Notes: generated from the letters alone by a model not told the origin. A DNA stretch of 64,000 nt from Banduia mediterranea (GCF_031846245.1 NZ_JAVRIC010000006.1:112536-176535); one strand, 5' to 3'; counted from the first letter of the stretch, positions 1 through 9,039 are shown. Made by a program: numbers and translations.

Positions 1-1926
1 GTTGGCGGACAGGGACAGGTAGGGCGATCCGTCTTCATGCGTGGCGCCCAGCGGCAGCAACTGCCACACGTCGAAACCGGCTTCGGCGCAGAACTCGATG
101 AAACGGTAGGCGCTGTGCGAGAAATCGCCGTTGCCGGGCGCATCCGGCAGCGAGCTGATGTGCAGCAGCACGCCGGCGCCGCGCGCGGCCATCAGCACCT
201 TGGCCGGCGCGATCTGGTCCGGGGCAATCGGCGGCGGCTGGTCGTCGGCGCTGCCGGCTTTCATGGTGCCGCCGGCTGCGGCGGCGCCACCGCCCCGGCT
301 CAGGGCTTGCTCCAGATTGGCTGGCGCAGGCAGGCCGAGAATGTCGTAGAGGCGCTCCAGTTGCTGGCGGTAGAGCCGGTCGAAGGAGGCGACGGCGCTG
401 GCCGGGTTGTCGTCGCCGAACCACCAGAACCAGTCCGAGCCTTCGCAGACCGCGAGCTGGCGTTCGGCGCGGGCGAGGCTCGCTTCATCCAGTGCGTGCG
501 ACTTTTGATCGAAAGCCTGCTTGGCTTCGATCAGGCGTTCCCAGCCCCGATTCTTGTCGGCCGAGCCGATCCAGGTGGAGAAAGTGCCGTAGACCCAACT
601 GCCGGCGACCAGGCGCGGCAGGCTGGCGCGTGGCGCGGCCTGCGCGACGATGTCCGAGAACGTCTGCATGCGCAGTTGCGGGTGATCTTCGAGCCGGGCG
701 TACAGGGCGTCGAGAAAGTGGTAGCCGTTGTCCGGAAAGTATTCCCAGGCGTTCTCGCCATCCAGATAGATCGTGACCACACGTTCGGCGTCTCCGGCCG
801 CACGCGCTTGCGCGGCGATCGATTCCAGATGGGCGACGAGGTCCGCTGCGGCATCGTCGGCATGCCAGTTCGAATATTTGAAACCGATCGCGTCGGACAG
901 GCCGTCGTCGCGGAAGAAGCAGGCCAGGGTACGCCCGCCCACGGTGTAGGGACGGTGCGGGTCGTCGGCGCCGCTGTGGCCGAGTACGCCCTGGCCGGTG
1001 ACGGTCCAGCTGAAGTCGAATTCCCCGAGCAGGTCCAGCGTGGCGTCGGAGACGCCGCCTTCGGAACACCACACGCCTTGCGGAATGAAGCCGAAGCGCT
1101 GCTTGAAGGCATCCAGCGCCTGCGCGAAATGCCAGCGGCTACGTTGCTGGCCGCCCGGATAGTGGGGCGGTGAGGGCAGCGGAGCCTGCGGCATCGCTTG
1201 CTGCGCGCTGCCGATGTCCAGCAGCAGCGGCACGATCGGGTGACCGTACGGTGTCAATGAGAGTTCGACACGGCCGGATTCGGCCAGCGCGCGATAGCGC
1301 GGCACCAGTCCGCCCATGCACTCGCCGTACAGGCGCAGCAGTTCGCGCCGCTGCGCCACGGTGTAAATGCGGTTCTGGGCGATCAGGGACTGAATGAAAC
1401 GGTCCTGCCGTTTCTGTGCTTCGCCGGTCCAGGCCAGGTGATACCAGGTGGCGAGGTCGGTGAAGAACACCTCGGGCGTGGCGCGAAGTTCGTCGTCGTG
1501 ATCGAGCAGGCGCAGGGCTTCGGCGGCGAGCCGGCGATAGACCGGATAACGGCCGATCAGCCGTTCGGGATGGGCGCGCAGGCAATGTTCGATGGCGCGC
1601 CGTCGGACATCGGCATCCGCCGGAATGGATGCCGCCAGCAGCAGGTCCAGGGTTTCGTCACCGATAGGCTGTCCGTCGTTCAAGCAGCGTTCGATGCGTT
1701 GTGCGTAATCCTCGATCTGTTCGAGCAGCAGCGGCACGAAGTTGACCACCGCGCGTGCCTGGGGATGCTGCTCAAGGTGCGCGGCCATGTCGGCGTAGTC
1801 CTTGATCGCGTGCAGGTAGGTCCAGGGCAGGCGGAATTCGCCGCTGGCAGGGTCGCGGTATTCAGGCTGGTGCATATGCCAGCCCAGTACGATGCGCAGG
1901 CGCGGGTCGGCGGTCGGGATGATCAT
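1..1926 (-). CDS. GH57-GH77 fusion glucan enzyme (3' part outside the window)
   Basis: Bifunctional alpha-glucan enzyme, presumably cytoplasmic; 642 codons are visible and the frame runs off the left edge. The N-terminal half is a GH57 domain: the His-Gln-Pro motif WHMHQPEYRDP lies at residues 16-26, the nucleophile motif GVWCSEGG has Glu289, and the acid/base motif YLDGENAWEY has Asp389. After a Gly/Ala-rich linker (about residues 543-570) the same frame continues from about residue 583 into a GH77 (MalQ, 4-alpha-glucanotransferase) start, with GVLLHISSLP followed by WQLLPLG and DGSPYLSLSAN, which are GH77 N-terminal signatures. I sampled several stretches and found them in one reading frame, but I did not translate every codon. 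Family knowledge suggests glucan cleavage plus glucan-chain transfer, matching the glycogen genes at 42-50 kb. Divergent from the acylase gene. The fusion is a direct reading; the substrate is inference. Confidence 0.88.
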   Translation of the reverse strand, partial: MIIPTADPRLRIVLGWHMHQPEYRDPASGEFRLPWTYLHAIKDYADMAAHLEQHPQARAVVNFVPLLLEQIEDYAQRIERCLNDGQPIGDETLDLLLAASIPADADVRRRAIEHCLRAHPERLIGRYPVYRRLAAEALRLLDHDDELRATPEVFFTDLATWYHLAWTGEAQKRQDRFIQSLIAQNRIYTVAQRRELLRLYGECMGGLVPRYRALAESGRVELSLTPYGHPIVPLLLDIGSAQQAMPQAPLPSPPHYPGGQQRSRWHFAQALDAFKQRFGFIPQGVWCSEGGVSDATLDLLGEFDFSWTVTGQGVLGHSGADDPHRPYTVGGRTLACFFRDDGLSDAIGFKYSNWHADDAAADLVAHLESIAAQARAAGDAERVVTIYLDGENAWEYFPDNGYHFLDALYARLEDHPQLRMQTFSDIVAQAAPRASLPRLVAGSWVYGTFSTWIGSADKNRGWERLIEAKQAFDQKSHALDEASLARAERQLAVCEGSDWFWWFGDDNPASAVASFDRLYRQQLERLYDILGLPAPANLEQALSRGGGAAAAGGTMKAGSADDQPPPIAPDQIAPAKVLMAARGAGVLLHISSLPDAPGNGDFSHSAYRFIEFCAEAGFDVWQLLPLGATHEDGSPYLSLSAN

Positions 1927-2067
1927 GGGCTGATTGCGGGTTAGGGACAGGCCTGGTGATGCTGGGGCGCGGCGGAATATGAAGCAAGCTTGGGGCCGCC
2001 GCGCGGGTGGCGGCCGCGCCGGGCGCACGGCAGACTAGCGCCGCTTCCTACAGGGACGGGTTGGGAC

Positions 2068-4440
2068 ATGCTCAAGGCATTGCGCGGACTGCTGCTGCTC
2101 GGGCTGATATTGGTCGTTGTGGTGTTCGGGGCCGCCTGGCTGTTGTTGCGCGCCAGTCTGCCGAGGCTGGACGGCGAGCTTGTGGTGGACGGGCTGGATC
2201 ACGAAGTGCGCGTGACGCGAGACGCCCAGGGCGTGCCCACGGTGACGGCGCGCGAGCGGCTCGATCTGGTGCGCGCCACCGGATTCCTGCATGCGCAGGA
2301 GCGCTTCTTTCAGATGGACCTGCAGCGCCGTGCGGCGGCTGGCGAGTTGTCCGAGCTGGTCGGCGCGGGCGCGGTTTCCCTGGACAAGCGGCGCCGCCTG
2401 CACCAGTTGCGCAGCCGGGCGGAACGCATCGTGGCCACGGCCACGCCGAACCAGCAGAGCGTGCTGTTCGCGTATACCCACGGCGTCAACGAAGGCCTGG
2501 ACGCGATGCTGGCCAAGCCCTTCGAGTACTTCCTGCTGGGCGGCGAGCCGCAGCCCTGGCGCGCCGAGGACAGTCTGCTCGTGCTGTACGCAATGTTCCT
2601 TGACCTGAATGACGAGGACGGACGGCGTGAATCTGCGCTGGCCACGATGACCGAGACCTTGCCGCCCGAATTGCTGGCCTTCCTGCTGCCGCCGGGCAGT
2701 GAATGGGACGCTCCGCTGCTGGGCGAGGCGATGCCGCCGGCGCCGATACCCGGCGCGGAGGTCATCGACCTGCGGCAGCAGCCCTCGCACCTGGCGGCGG
2801 CGGAGCCGGCCATACCCGCGTTCGACGAATACGCGGTGGGCAGCAACAGCTTCGCCGTGGACGCGGCACACGGCAGTGCCGGTGCTGCGGTGGCCGGCGA
2901 CATGCATCTGTCGCTGTCGGTCCCGAACATCTGGTACCGCATGCGTCTGGTGGTGGACGGTGCCGCGCAGGGGCTCGACGCGGTGGGAGTGACGCTGCCG
3001 GGGGTGCCGGCTCTGGTCGCCGGCAGTAATGGCCATGTCGCCTGGACCTTCACCAACAGCTACGGCGACTGGACCGATCTCGTCGCACTGGAGTTCGACC
3101 CGCAAGACCCGGAACGCTATCGCGGTCCGGACGGTTGGCGGAACCTCGAATACCAAACGGAAACCGTGCGCGTGCACAAGGAGGAGTCGCAGACTCTGGA
3201 TATCGCACTGAGTATCTGGGGCCCGGTCGTTGAGCGCGCCGGACATCGCTATGCGGTGCATTGGCTCGCGCATGAAGCCGAGGCGATCAATCTGGACCTG
3301 ATGCGCATGGAGCAGGCGCAGACCGTGGACGAGGCCATCGTCGTCGCCAACGGCGCCGGCATACCGCCGCAGAACGTGCTGATCGCGGACAGCACGGGAC
3401 GCATCGCCTGGACCATCGCCGGACGGATTCCGCGCCGCAGCGGTTTCGATGGCAGCCATCCGGTGGCCTGGCTCGACGGCGTGGGTTGGGACGGCTGGTT
3501 GCCCAGCAGCGACTATCCGCGCGTCGTGGATCCTGAATCCGGACGCTTGTGGACGGCCAATTCGAGAACCGTCGACGGCGAGGCGCTGGCGGTGCTGGGT
3601 GATGGTGGCTATGCGTTCGGCGCGCGCGCGCGGCAGATACGCGATGATCTGATGGCGGCGGACCGTTTCACGCCCGAAGACCTGCTGGCGATTCAGTTGG
3701 ATGATCGTGCGATCTGGCTGGCGGGCTGGCGCGAGCAACTGCTGGCACTGCTCGACGGGCCGGCGCTGGCCGGACAGCGGCTGCGCGCGGAAGCCCGGGA
3801 CGCGCTCGAATCCTGGGGCGGACGCGCAGCGGTGGATTCGGTGGGCTATCGTGTGGTGCGCGCCTGGCACGACCGCGTCGATGCCGCGGTGATCGGCTGG
3901 CTCACGGCTCCGGCCCTTGAGCGAGACCCCGGATTCGAATGGAATGGATTCGCGCAGTCCGAGGCGGCGGTCTATGCCCTGCTGAGTCAGCGGCCGATGA
4001 ATCTGCTCGATGCCGGCTATGCATCCTGGGAAGACTTTCTGCTGAAGATGCTGGATGAGTCGCTGACGGATATCGCTGCGGACAGCGGAACCCTGGTCGG
4101 TCACCCCTGGGGCGAGCGCAACCAGTTGCAGATGCAGCATCCGCTGAGCCGCTTCGTGCCGATGCTGTCCAAGTTACTGGACATGCCGGTGCAGGGCATG
4201 CCGGGCGATAGCTGGATGCCGCGCGTGCAGGGCCGGGATTTCGGCGCCTCGCAGCGCATGACGCTGGCGCCGGGACGCGAGAACCAGAGCCTGTTCCAGA
4301 TGCCGGGCGGTCAGAGCGGGCATCCGCTGTCGCCGTACTACCGGACGGGTCATCAGGACTGGGTGGACGGAACGCCGGCGCCCCTGCAGCCCGCGGCGGA
4401 ACAATGGTCCTTACGCCTGAGTCCGGTACAAGGCAGCTGA
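2068..4440 (+). CDS. Penicillin acylase family protein (Ntn hydrolase)
   Basis: Predicted exported or membrane-anchored amidase of the penicillin/acyl-homoserine-lactone acylase family (peptidase family S45), 790 aa, a normal length for the precursor. ATG 2068 is chosen because it is followed directly by a signal-anchor stretch (MLKALRGLLLLGLILVVVV); an upstream in-frame ATG at 1990 would add an unlikely Arg-rich extension. The alpha region contains HAQERFFQMDLQRR. The autoprocessing site is GSNSFAV, whose Ser becomes the N-terminal nucleophile of the beta chain. Downstream, NSYGDW and the C-terminal MPGGQSGHPLSPYY are also family signatures. The substrate cannot be told from sequence; members cleave beta-lactam side chains, N-acyl-homoserine lactones or other acyl amides. 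Its stop lies 4 nt before the DUF202 gene, so the two are probably co-transcribed. Confidence 0.9.
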   Translation: MLKALRGLLLLGLILVVVVFGAAWLLLRASLPRLDGELVVDGLDHEVRVTRDAQGVPTVTARERLDLVRATGFLHAQERFFQMDLQRRAAAGELSELVGAGAVSLDKRRRLHQLRSRAERIVATATPNQQSVLFAYTHGVNEGLDAMLAKPFEYFLLGGEPQPWRAEDSLLVLYAMFLDLNDEDGRRESALATMTETLPPELLAFLLPPGSEWDAPLLGEAMPPAPIPGAEVIDLRQQPSHLAAAEPAIPAFDEYAVGSNSFAVDAAHGSAGAAVAGDMHLSLSVPNIWYRMRLVVDGAAQGLDAVGVTLPGVPALVAGSNGHVAWTFTNSYGDWTDLVALEFDPQDPERYRGPDGWRNLEYQTETVRVHKEESQTLDIALSIWGPVVERAGHRYAVHWLAHEAEAINLDLMRMEQAQTVDEAIVVANGAGIPPQNVLIADSTGRIAWTIAGRIPRRSGFDGSHPVAWLDGVGWDGWLPSSDYPRVVDPESGRLWTANSRTVDGEALAVLGDGGYAFGARARQIRDDLMAADRFTPEDLLAIQLDDRAIWLAGWREQLLALLDGPALAGQRLRAEARDALESWGGRAAVDSVGYRVVRAWHDRVDAAVIGWLTAPALERDPGFEWNGFAQSEAAVYALLSQRPMNLLDAGYASWEDFLLKMLDESLTDIAADSGTLVGHPWGERNQLQMQHPLSRFVPMLSKLLDMPVQGMPGDSWMPRVQGRDFGASQRMTLAPGRENQSLFQMPGGQSGHPLSPYYRTGHQDWVDGTPAPLQPAAEQWSLRLSPVQGS

Positions 4441-4444
4441 GCGC

Positions 4445-4693
4445 ATGAGCGATACGCAGCTACGGGACGACATGGCGCTGGAGCGAACCCGCCTGGCCAA
4501 CGAACGCACGGCACTGGCCTATATTCGCACCGCGCTGGCCTTGTTCGCGGCTGCTGCCGCGCTGCTGCATTTCTATCCGGACAGCGCGGCGCTGCATTTG
4601 GGTGTGGCCGCGCTGCTGATCGGCGGCGTCGTGGTTTCTGGCTTTGGTCTGTACCGGTACGTCACGGTGTCGCGCCGCCTGCGTCAGCCCTGA
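4445..4693 (+). CDS. DUF202 (YidH-type) small membrane protein
   Basis: 82-aa inner-membrane protein of the DUF202 family. The conserved N-terminal signature LERTRLANERTALAYIRTAL (residues about 12-31) precedes two hydrophobic helices (about 30-45 and 50-70). The role of the family is not settled. It starts 4 nt after the stop of the acylase gene, so it is likely its operon partner, though a functional link is not shown. The remnant on the opposite strand ends about 40 nt downstream. Confidence 0.82.
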   Translation: MSDTQLRDDMALERTRLANERTALAYIRTALALFAAAAALLHFYPDSAALHLGVAALLIGGVVVSGFGLYRYVTVSRRLRQP

Positions 4694-4731
4694 TTGGGGG
4701 GAACAAGAGCCTTTGCGGCCGGATCTGGGCG

Positions 4732-5648
4732 TTAGGTGCGCGGGCAGTGCCTGCTAATCGCCCCCACCAGTTGCGCCAGCCGGGCCACACCGTCCACCGC
4801 CATGCTCTTGCCGGTGTTGAGCAAGGCCACCGAAATGTCCCGCGCCGGATCGGCCCAGCAGATGATGTTGATGAAGCCGAGATGGCCATAGGCTTCCGCG
4901 CAGTTCAGGCCATAGAGGCCCAGCAGGCGCTCGCCGGAAACCATACCTGCAGAGAAGCGCACCGGGAGCAGCAGCGAGCTGTCTAGTCGGAGATAGCCGA
5001 TCGGTGCCACAGCGCGCGCGATCGTCTCCGGTTCCAGCACGCGGGTGCCGTTGAGTTCGCCGCCGTTGAGCAGCATCTGGAAGAACAGACAGGCATCGTC
5101 GGCGCTGGCGTAGATATTGCCGGCCGGGATCGTGGCCGATAGGAAACCTGGCTCGTTGGAAATCGTCGCAACATCTTCGAAGCGCACTCCGAGTATGCGT
5201 TTGGCGATATATCCGATCGGCGGCACCAGGCGCGGCCCGGTGAAGGCGTTTTCGGCCGCCAGAGCGTGCTGCTGCAAGGGCAGGCCGTAGCTCATGTGAT
5301 TGAGGCCCAGCGGACGCGTGAAACGTTGCAGCAGGACCTCGCGCAGCGGCCGTGCTTCGCACAACGCCTGGATGGCCCGGTCCCAGTCGAACAGCAGTTC
5401 CGGATCGGCATGCTTAGACGGAATGCGCGGAATCCCGGCGTATCGGCTTCGAGCGGTGATTTGCGCACGCTGCCCTGGCGGCCCGGTGCATTGCCGTGTG
5501 CATTGCCGTGGGCATGGCCGATGGCGCGCCGCAGCACGACTCGGCCGCGGCGCCGGATCACCAGGGAAATGCCGGGGTGCAGTCCGGTTTGGTACAGGGT
5601 TTCGGTGGCGGACCAGATGACATCCACGTTGTCGCGGCGCATGCCCAC
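4732..5648 (-). pseudogene. Decayed beta-lactamase-like serine hydrolase
   Basis: Remnant of a serine hydrolase of the beta-lactamase/class C fold (EstB/PBP4*-like). The N-terminal part (VIWSATETLYQTGLHPGISL) is in one frame from about 5648. The rest (ADPELLFDWDRAIQALCEA through FTRPLGLNHMSYGLP to the C-terminal AYGHLGFINIICWADP) is in another frame down to 4732. The stretch that should carry the catalytic Ser-x-x-Lys motif is missing around the frame switch (about 5440-5500). A second gap between ALCEARPL and REVLLQRF (about 5330-5350) removes the region of the Tyr-x-Asn motif. Loss of both active-site motifs plus the frame change makes activity very unlikely. It lies tail-to-tail with the DUF202 gene and next to a second remnant at 5770. 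Confidence 0.75.
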
Positions 5649-5769
5649 ATCCGCCGGATCGCATTCCAGCCTCGGATCGTAATGTGTGATCTCGGATTAC
5701 GGTGACAGCATACAAAACGTCCGAATTGATTCGGGCGAGATTGGAAATCAGCAAACTCTCGCCGTAGCC

Positions 5770-6000
5770 CGCTTCGCTTGTCTCGGCCGGCGCATCGGGA
5801 CGCGCTGCGCGATCTTCGTGGCGATCACGATCTGCGCTGCGGTCACCTTGTGGACCTGCTTCCTGCAGATCGGAGTCACCGCTGTCGTCAGCGCCAGCCC
5901 GCGCCTGTCGATTCTGAGCCTGCTGATCCTGTTCGCGGCCGGCGCCATATTGCCGGCGCGCGTTCCCGATCCCGATTCGGTGAGCGCTCCAGCGGTTTGA
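5770..6000 (+). pseudogene. Fragment of a UMF1-type MFS transporter (internal deletion)
   Basis: A 76-codon stretch closely matches the C-terminal end of the intact transporter at 62688-63938 in this same window. RRIGTRCAIFVAI corresponds to HRIGTRRAIFVAI, and SPRLSILSLLILFAAGAI is identical in both. Between them the remnant lacks the equivalent of 63654-63824, an in-frame loss of 171 nt (57 codons). Everything upstream of the GWLGHRIG region is also absent. Nucleotide similarity is high, for example tcgattctgagcctgctgat here against a single-base variant in the intact gene, so this looks like a partial duplicate or a sister gene decayed relatively recently. No recognisable start or ribosome site belongs to it. 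Confidence 0.8.
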
Positions 6001-6003
6001 GGC

Positions 6004-7977
6004 TCAAGGCTGGAACCGACTGATGGCGAGACGCAGCGCCTTTTCGGTGGCGGCATCCTCGCCGTCGAGATAACGCAAAGACTGGTAGAGCGCCGCCATG
6101 CGGCCAACTGACGCGGCCAGTTCCGGGCGCTCCTTTGCGACACGGCGCGCGAAATCGCCGGCGCCTTCGTCGGGTCTCTGAACCAGTCCGATGCGCGCCA
6201 GACGTCGCTGCAGGCCGCGCCACAGACGCTGCGCGCGATCCTTCGCCGCAGGCGGGTGCAGGCGTCGCAAGGTGAACAGGCTGATGACGGCGAGGATGGT
6301 GACGACCATTCCCGTCAGCACCAGGATCATGCTGCGCAGGCTGTCCACGCCGAAGCGCGACAGAAGGGTACGCTGTAGCTCCGGACCATAACCCAGCACC
6401 AGGCCATTCCAGCTGGCATTGACCCAATCCCAGCGCGCTTCGATCCAGTAACGCAGGCGGGTGGTGCTGAACAGCGAACCCGGCATGCGCTCTCCGACGG
6501 CATCGAGTGCGCCTTCGACGCCAGTTTCGATGCGCGATGGGGCGACCGCCGCCGTCGGGTCGACCCTCACCCAGCCTTGCCCCTCCAACCAGACTTCGCT
6601 CCAGGCATGGGCGTCCGACTGACGGACTACCATGTAGCCGCCAATTTCGTTGATTTCGCCGCCGAGATAGCCGGTGACCACGCGAGCCGGAATGCCGGTC
6701 GCGCGCATCAGTGCGGTGAAGCTGCTCGCGTAGTGCTCGCAGAACCCACGCTTTGTCGAGAACAGGAAGTCGTCGACGCTGTCGCGCCCCAGTCGGGGCG
6801 GATTCAATGTGTAGAAGTATTCCTGCTCGCGAAACCGGTTCAGCACCTGATCGACGATCTGGCGATCGGACAGGCCGCGTGTGCGAAGCCGCAACGCGTA
6901 GTCCCGGGTCTTCGGGTTGGCGTCGCGCGGCAGGCGCAGGCTGAGGCGCCGCACCAGGTCCGGAAGCTCGGGCTGCAAGCGATAGTTCGGGTATGAGCGC
7001 AGGCGGTAGGCGCGACGCCCGGAGACCGGTTTGGTGGCGATCAATTGGTAGTCCGGCCCCAGCCGGCTGGTGGCCGGCAGCGCCGACGGTACCGGCATCT
7101 CCAGGGCCATGAGCCAGGGGCGCGCCTGTGGTTCGAGCGTGACCAGATAATCCACCGGATCGCCGGACCACTCCAGCGGCGGATGCTCGTGTTCGTTGCC
7201 GCGGTAACCCGGTTCCCAGCGATAGCCGTCGAAGCTCCAGAAGCTCGGTCCGCGCCAGTAGCGCTGTGCCGGCGGCGGTGGCGCACCGTCGAAACTGACG
7301 CGGAATGCGACTTCGTGTGATTCGATCAGCGAGGAAATGTCGCCGGGCGACAGTGAGTCGGACAGACCGGTGCGGCCGGCCCCGCTGTCCGAAGGCAGGC
7401 CCCAGAGTGGTCCCGGAATGCGCGGAAACAGTACAAACAGCACCAGCATCAGCGGCAGCGCCAAGGCGATGACGCGGGCGCCCAGACCGAGACTGGTCCG
7501 CCAGGGCAGGGCGGCGCCCGGGTGATTGGCATCACCCAGCACCGCCGTGATCGCCACCGCGCAGCCCAGCATGTAGGGCAGCGTCCACAATTCCTGTGAA
7601 TACAGGAAATGAGTGAGCAGCACGAAATACAGGAGGAACACCACGACCGTGACGTCGCGTCGCGAGCGCATCTCGGTCAGCTTCAGGCTCAGCATCAGCA
7701 CGAACAATGCGGTGCCCGCGGTCTGGCTGTTGACCCGACCGTAGCTCGCCCAGATCCCGGCGAACGCGGCGAAGCTCAGCACGAACCGCACCCAGCGTGG
7801 GGGCAGTGCCCACTGGCGGAACGTCGCCGTGGCACGCCACACGAGCAGCAGCAGCGACACCAGGCCGGCCCACAGCGGCAGGTGCGGGGCATGCGGTGCG
7901 ATCACCAGAAACATCACCGCCAGCAGACGCAGGAGCGCGTTGCGACTCAGGTAGTCGTCGGCCGCAACCGCGGCCAT
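6004..7977 (-). CDS. TgpA-type membrane transglutaminase-like protein (DUF3488)
   Basis: 657-aa inner-membrane protein of the TgpA family: N-terminal multi-helix domain (DUF3488, about residues 10-190), a periplasmic transglutaminase-like domain, one more helix (MILVLTGMVVTILAVISLF) and a cytoplasmic C-terminal DUF4129-like tail. The Cys-His-Asp triad is visible: Cys413 in RGFCEHYAS, His457 in SDAHAWSEVW, Asp473 in WVRVDPTA. ATG 7977 is chosen because it overlaps the stop of the DUF58 gene as ATGA; an in-frame start 12 codons upstream is less likely. Third gene of a moxR-DUF58-tgpA operon, a common arrangement. TgpA is essential in Pseudomonas aeruginosa; the physiological reaction is not known. 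Confidence 0.92.
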   Translation of the reverse strand: MAAVAADDYLSRNALLRLLAVMFLVIAPHAPHLPLWAGLVSLLLLVWRATATFRQWALPPRWVRFVLSFAAFAGIWASYGRVNSQTAGTALFVLMLSLKLTEMRSRRDVTVVVFLLYFVLLTHFLYSQELWTLPYMLGCAVAITAVLGDANHPGAALPWRTSLGLGARVIALALPLMLVLFVLFPRIPGPLWGLPSDSGAGRTGLSDSLSPGDISSLIESHEVAFRVSFDGAPPPPAQRYWRGPSFWSFDGYRWEPGYRGNEHEHPPLEWSGDPVDYLVTLEPQARPWLMALEMPVPSALPATSRLGPDYQLIATKPVSGRRAYRLRSYPNYRLQPELPDLVRRLSLRLPRDANPKTRDYALRLRTRGLSDRQIVDQVLNRFREQEYFYTLNPPRLGRDSVDDFLFSTKRGFCEHYASSFTALMRATGIPARVVTGYLGGEINEIGGYMVVRQSDAHAWSEVWLEGQGWVRVDPTAAVAPSRIETGVEGALDAVGERMPGSLFSTTRLRYWIEARWDWVNASWNGLVLGYGPELQRTLLSRFGVDSLRSMILVLTGMVVTILAVISLFTLRRLHPPAAKDRAQRLWRGLQRRLARIGLVQRPDEGAGDFARRVAKERPELAASVGRMAALYQSLRYLDGEDAATEKALRLAISRFQP

Positions 7978-8972
7978 CACGCCGCCCCGAACAGGGCCAG
8001 TGCCTGCAGGCAACGCTGGCGGTGTGCGGGCCCGCGATCCGGAGCCAGCCGCAGGCCCGGAAGGTGCAGACCATAGGTCGCCGAACCGTTATCGGCGTCG
8101 AGCACCCAGCGCGTCAGCTGCGAAAGTCGTGCCTCGGTATCCAGGGCGCCGAGCGCGTCCCAGTCCAGCCACAGTTGCTCGTCGCTGCTGTCCGCGAACT
8201 GTTTGACCATCGGGTTGGCGAGCTTGGGCAGGCTCTTCCAATGAACCATGCGCGCGGTGTCGCCGCGCTGATAGGGCCGCAGGCCGGCGAACTCCTCCTG
8301 GCCGCTGCGCGTGCTGGTGCCGTGTCCGCCGCGGCCGTGTCCGGCTGGCATCGGAAGGCCCGGCGGGGCGGGCTGAGGATAAACCAGGCTGCGCATTTCC
8401 AGTTCCACCCAGGTCCAGGCATGGAAAAGACCCAGAGGAAACTCGGTGGACACCGCAAAGATCCCGGCCGGGATCCACCCGCGTGCAGGCGCGGACTTTC
8501 GCAATTCGGCACGCGTTTCCGTCTGTTGCGGTACATCGAAGGTGTCGCCGCTCGGCTCCGCGTGCGGCCAGCTCAGGGTCACGGCGCAGCGCGCGCTGGG
8601 CGCGCGATTGCTCAGCAATACGGGGAAGTGCGCTGTCTCGCCGGCGAACACAGGCTCCAATTCACCGACGCGCAGGCGCAGATTCACCAGATTGGCGTGC
8701 GTCAGGTGCATGGCCACCAGACCGACCCCGGACAGCAGAAAGGTCAGCAGAAAGCCGAGACTGTTGGAGTAGTTCATCGAACCGAGCAGCATCGCCAGCA
8801 ACAGCACGGCGAACACATAGCCGTAGCGCGAGGGCACGATGTAGACGCGGCGCCGCGAGATCACCACCGGCCCGGCCTCGCGGCGCACGCGTGCGAGCAC
8901 CCAGGCATCGATGCGCGTCTGAACGGAACGCAAGGGATGCAACAGGATCTTGCCGATCAACCAGATTCGCAT
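7977..8972 (-). CDS. DUF58 domain protein
   Basis: 331-aa membrane-linked protein with two N-terminal hydrophobic helices (about residues 49-90: YVFAVLLLAMLLGSMNYSNS and a second one) and a C-terminal DUF58 domain with the signature EFAGLRPYQRGDTARMVHWK (about 228-247), related to von Willebrand A folds. DUF58 proteins are encoded with MoxR ATPases and are thought to act in MoxR-assisted assembly or stress functions; the precise role is unknown. Overlaps tgpA by ATGA. The start at 8972 is preceded by a heptamer tandem array whose transcript-strand units each contain GAGG; the last one lies 11 nt before the ATG, so the array itself seems to supply the ribosome-binding site. Confidence 0.9.
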   Translation of the reverse strand: MRIWLIGKILLHPLRSVQTRIDAWVLARVRREAGPVVISRRRVYIVPSRYGYVFAVLLLAMLLGSMNYSNSLGFLLTFLLSGVGLVAMHLTHANLVNLRLRVGELEPVFAGETAHFPVLLSNRAPSARCAVTLSWPHAEPSGDTFDVPQQTETRAELRKSAPARGWIPAGIFAVSTEFPLGLFHAWTWVELEMRSLVYPQPAPPGLPMPAGHGRGGHGTSTRSGQEEFAGLRPYQRGDTARMVHWKSLPKLANPMVKQFADSSDEQLWLDWDALGALDTEARLSQLTRWVLDADNGSATYGLHLPGLRLAPDRGPAHRQRCLQALALFGAA

Positions 8973-8983
8973 ACGCTATTTCG

Positions 8984-9039
8984 CCTCACGCCTCACGCCT
9001 CACGCCTCACGCCTCACGCCTCACGCCTCACGCCTCACG
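8984..9039 (-). repeat. Eight perfect tandem copies of a heptamer (CCTCACG / CGTGAGG)
   Basis: Units of 7 bp, CCTCACG on the plus strand, run without interruption through eight copies. On the transcribed strand each reads CGTGAGG and so carries a GAGG Shine-Dalgarno-like core. The array overlaps the moxR stop codon (9035-9037) and ends 11 nt before the DUF58 start. Copy-number change would alter the moxR-DUF58 spacing by 7 bp per unit. Confidence 0.95.

Noticed and set aside
37..1173. Long plus-strand open frame opposite the GH57-GH77 gene
   Set aside because: It is in exact antisense register to a gene with catalytic motifs; its translation is Arg/Ala/Gly-rich without domains.
2035..4140. 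701-codon minus-strand frame over the acylase gene
   Set aside because: Antisense to a clear Ntn-hydrolase gene; composition is typical of complementary frames in GC-rich DNA.
8984..9039. CRISPR-like array
   Set aside because: Units are 7 bp with no spacers, so it is a simple tandem repeat.
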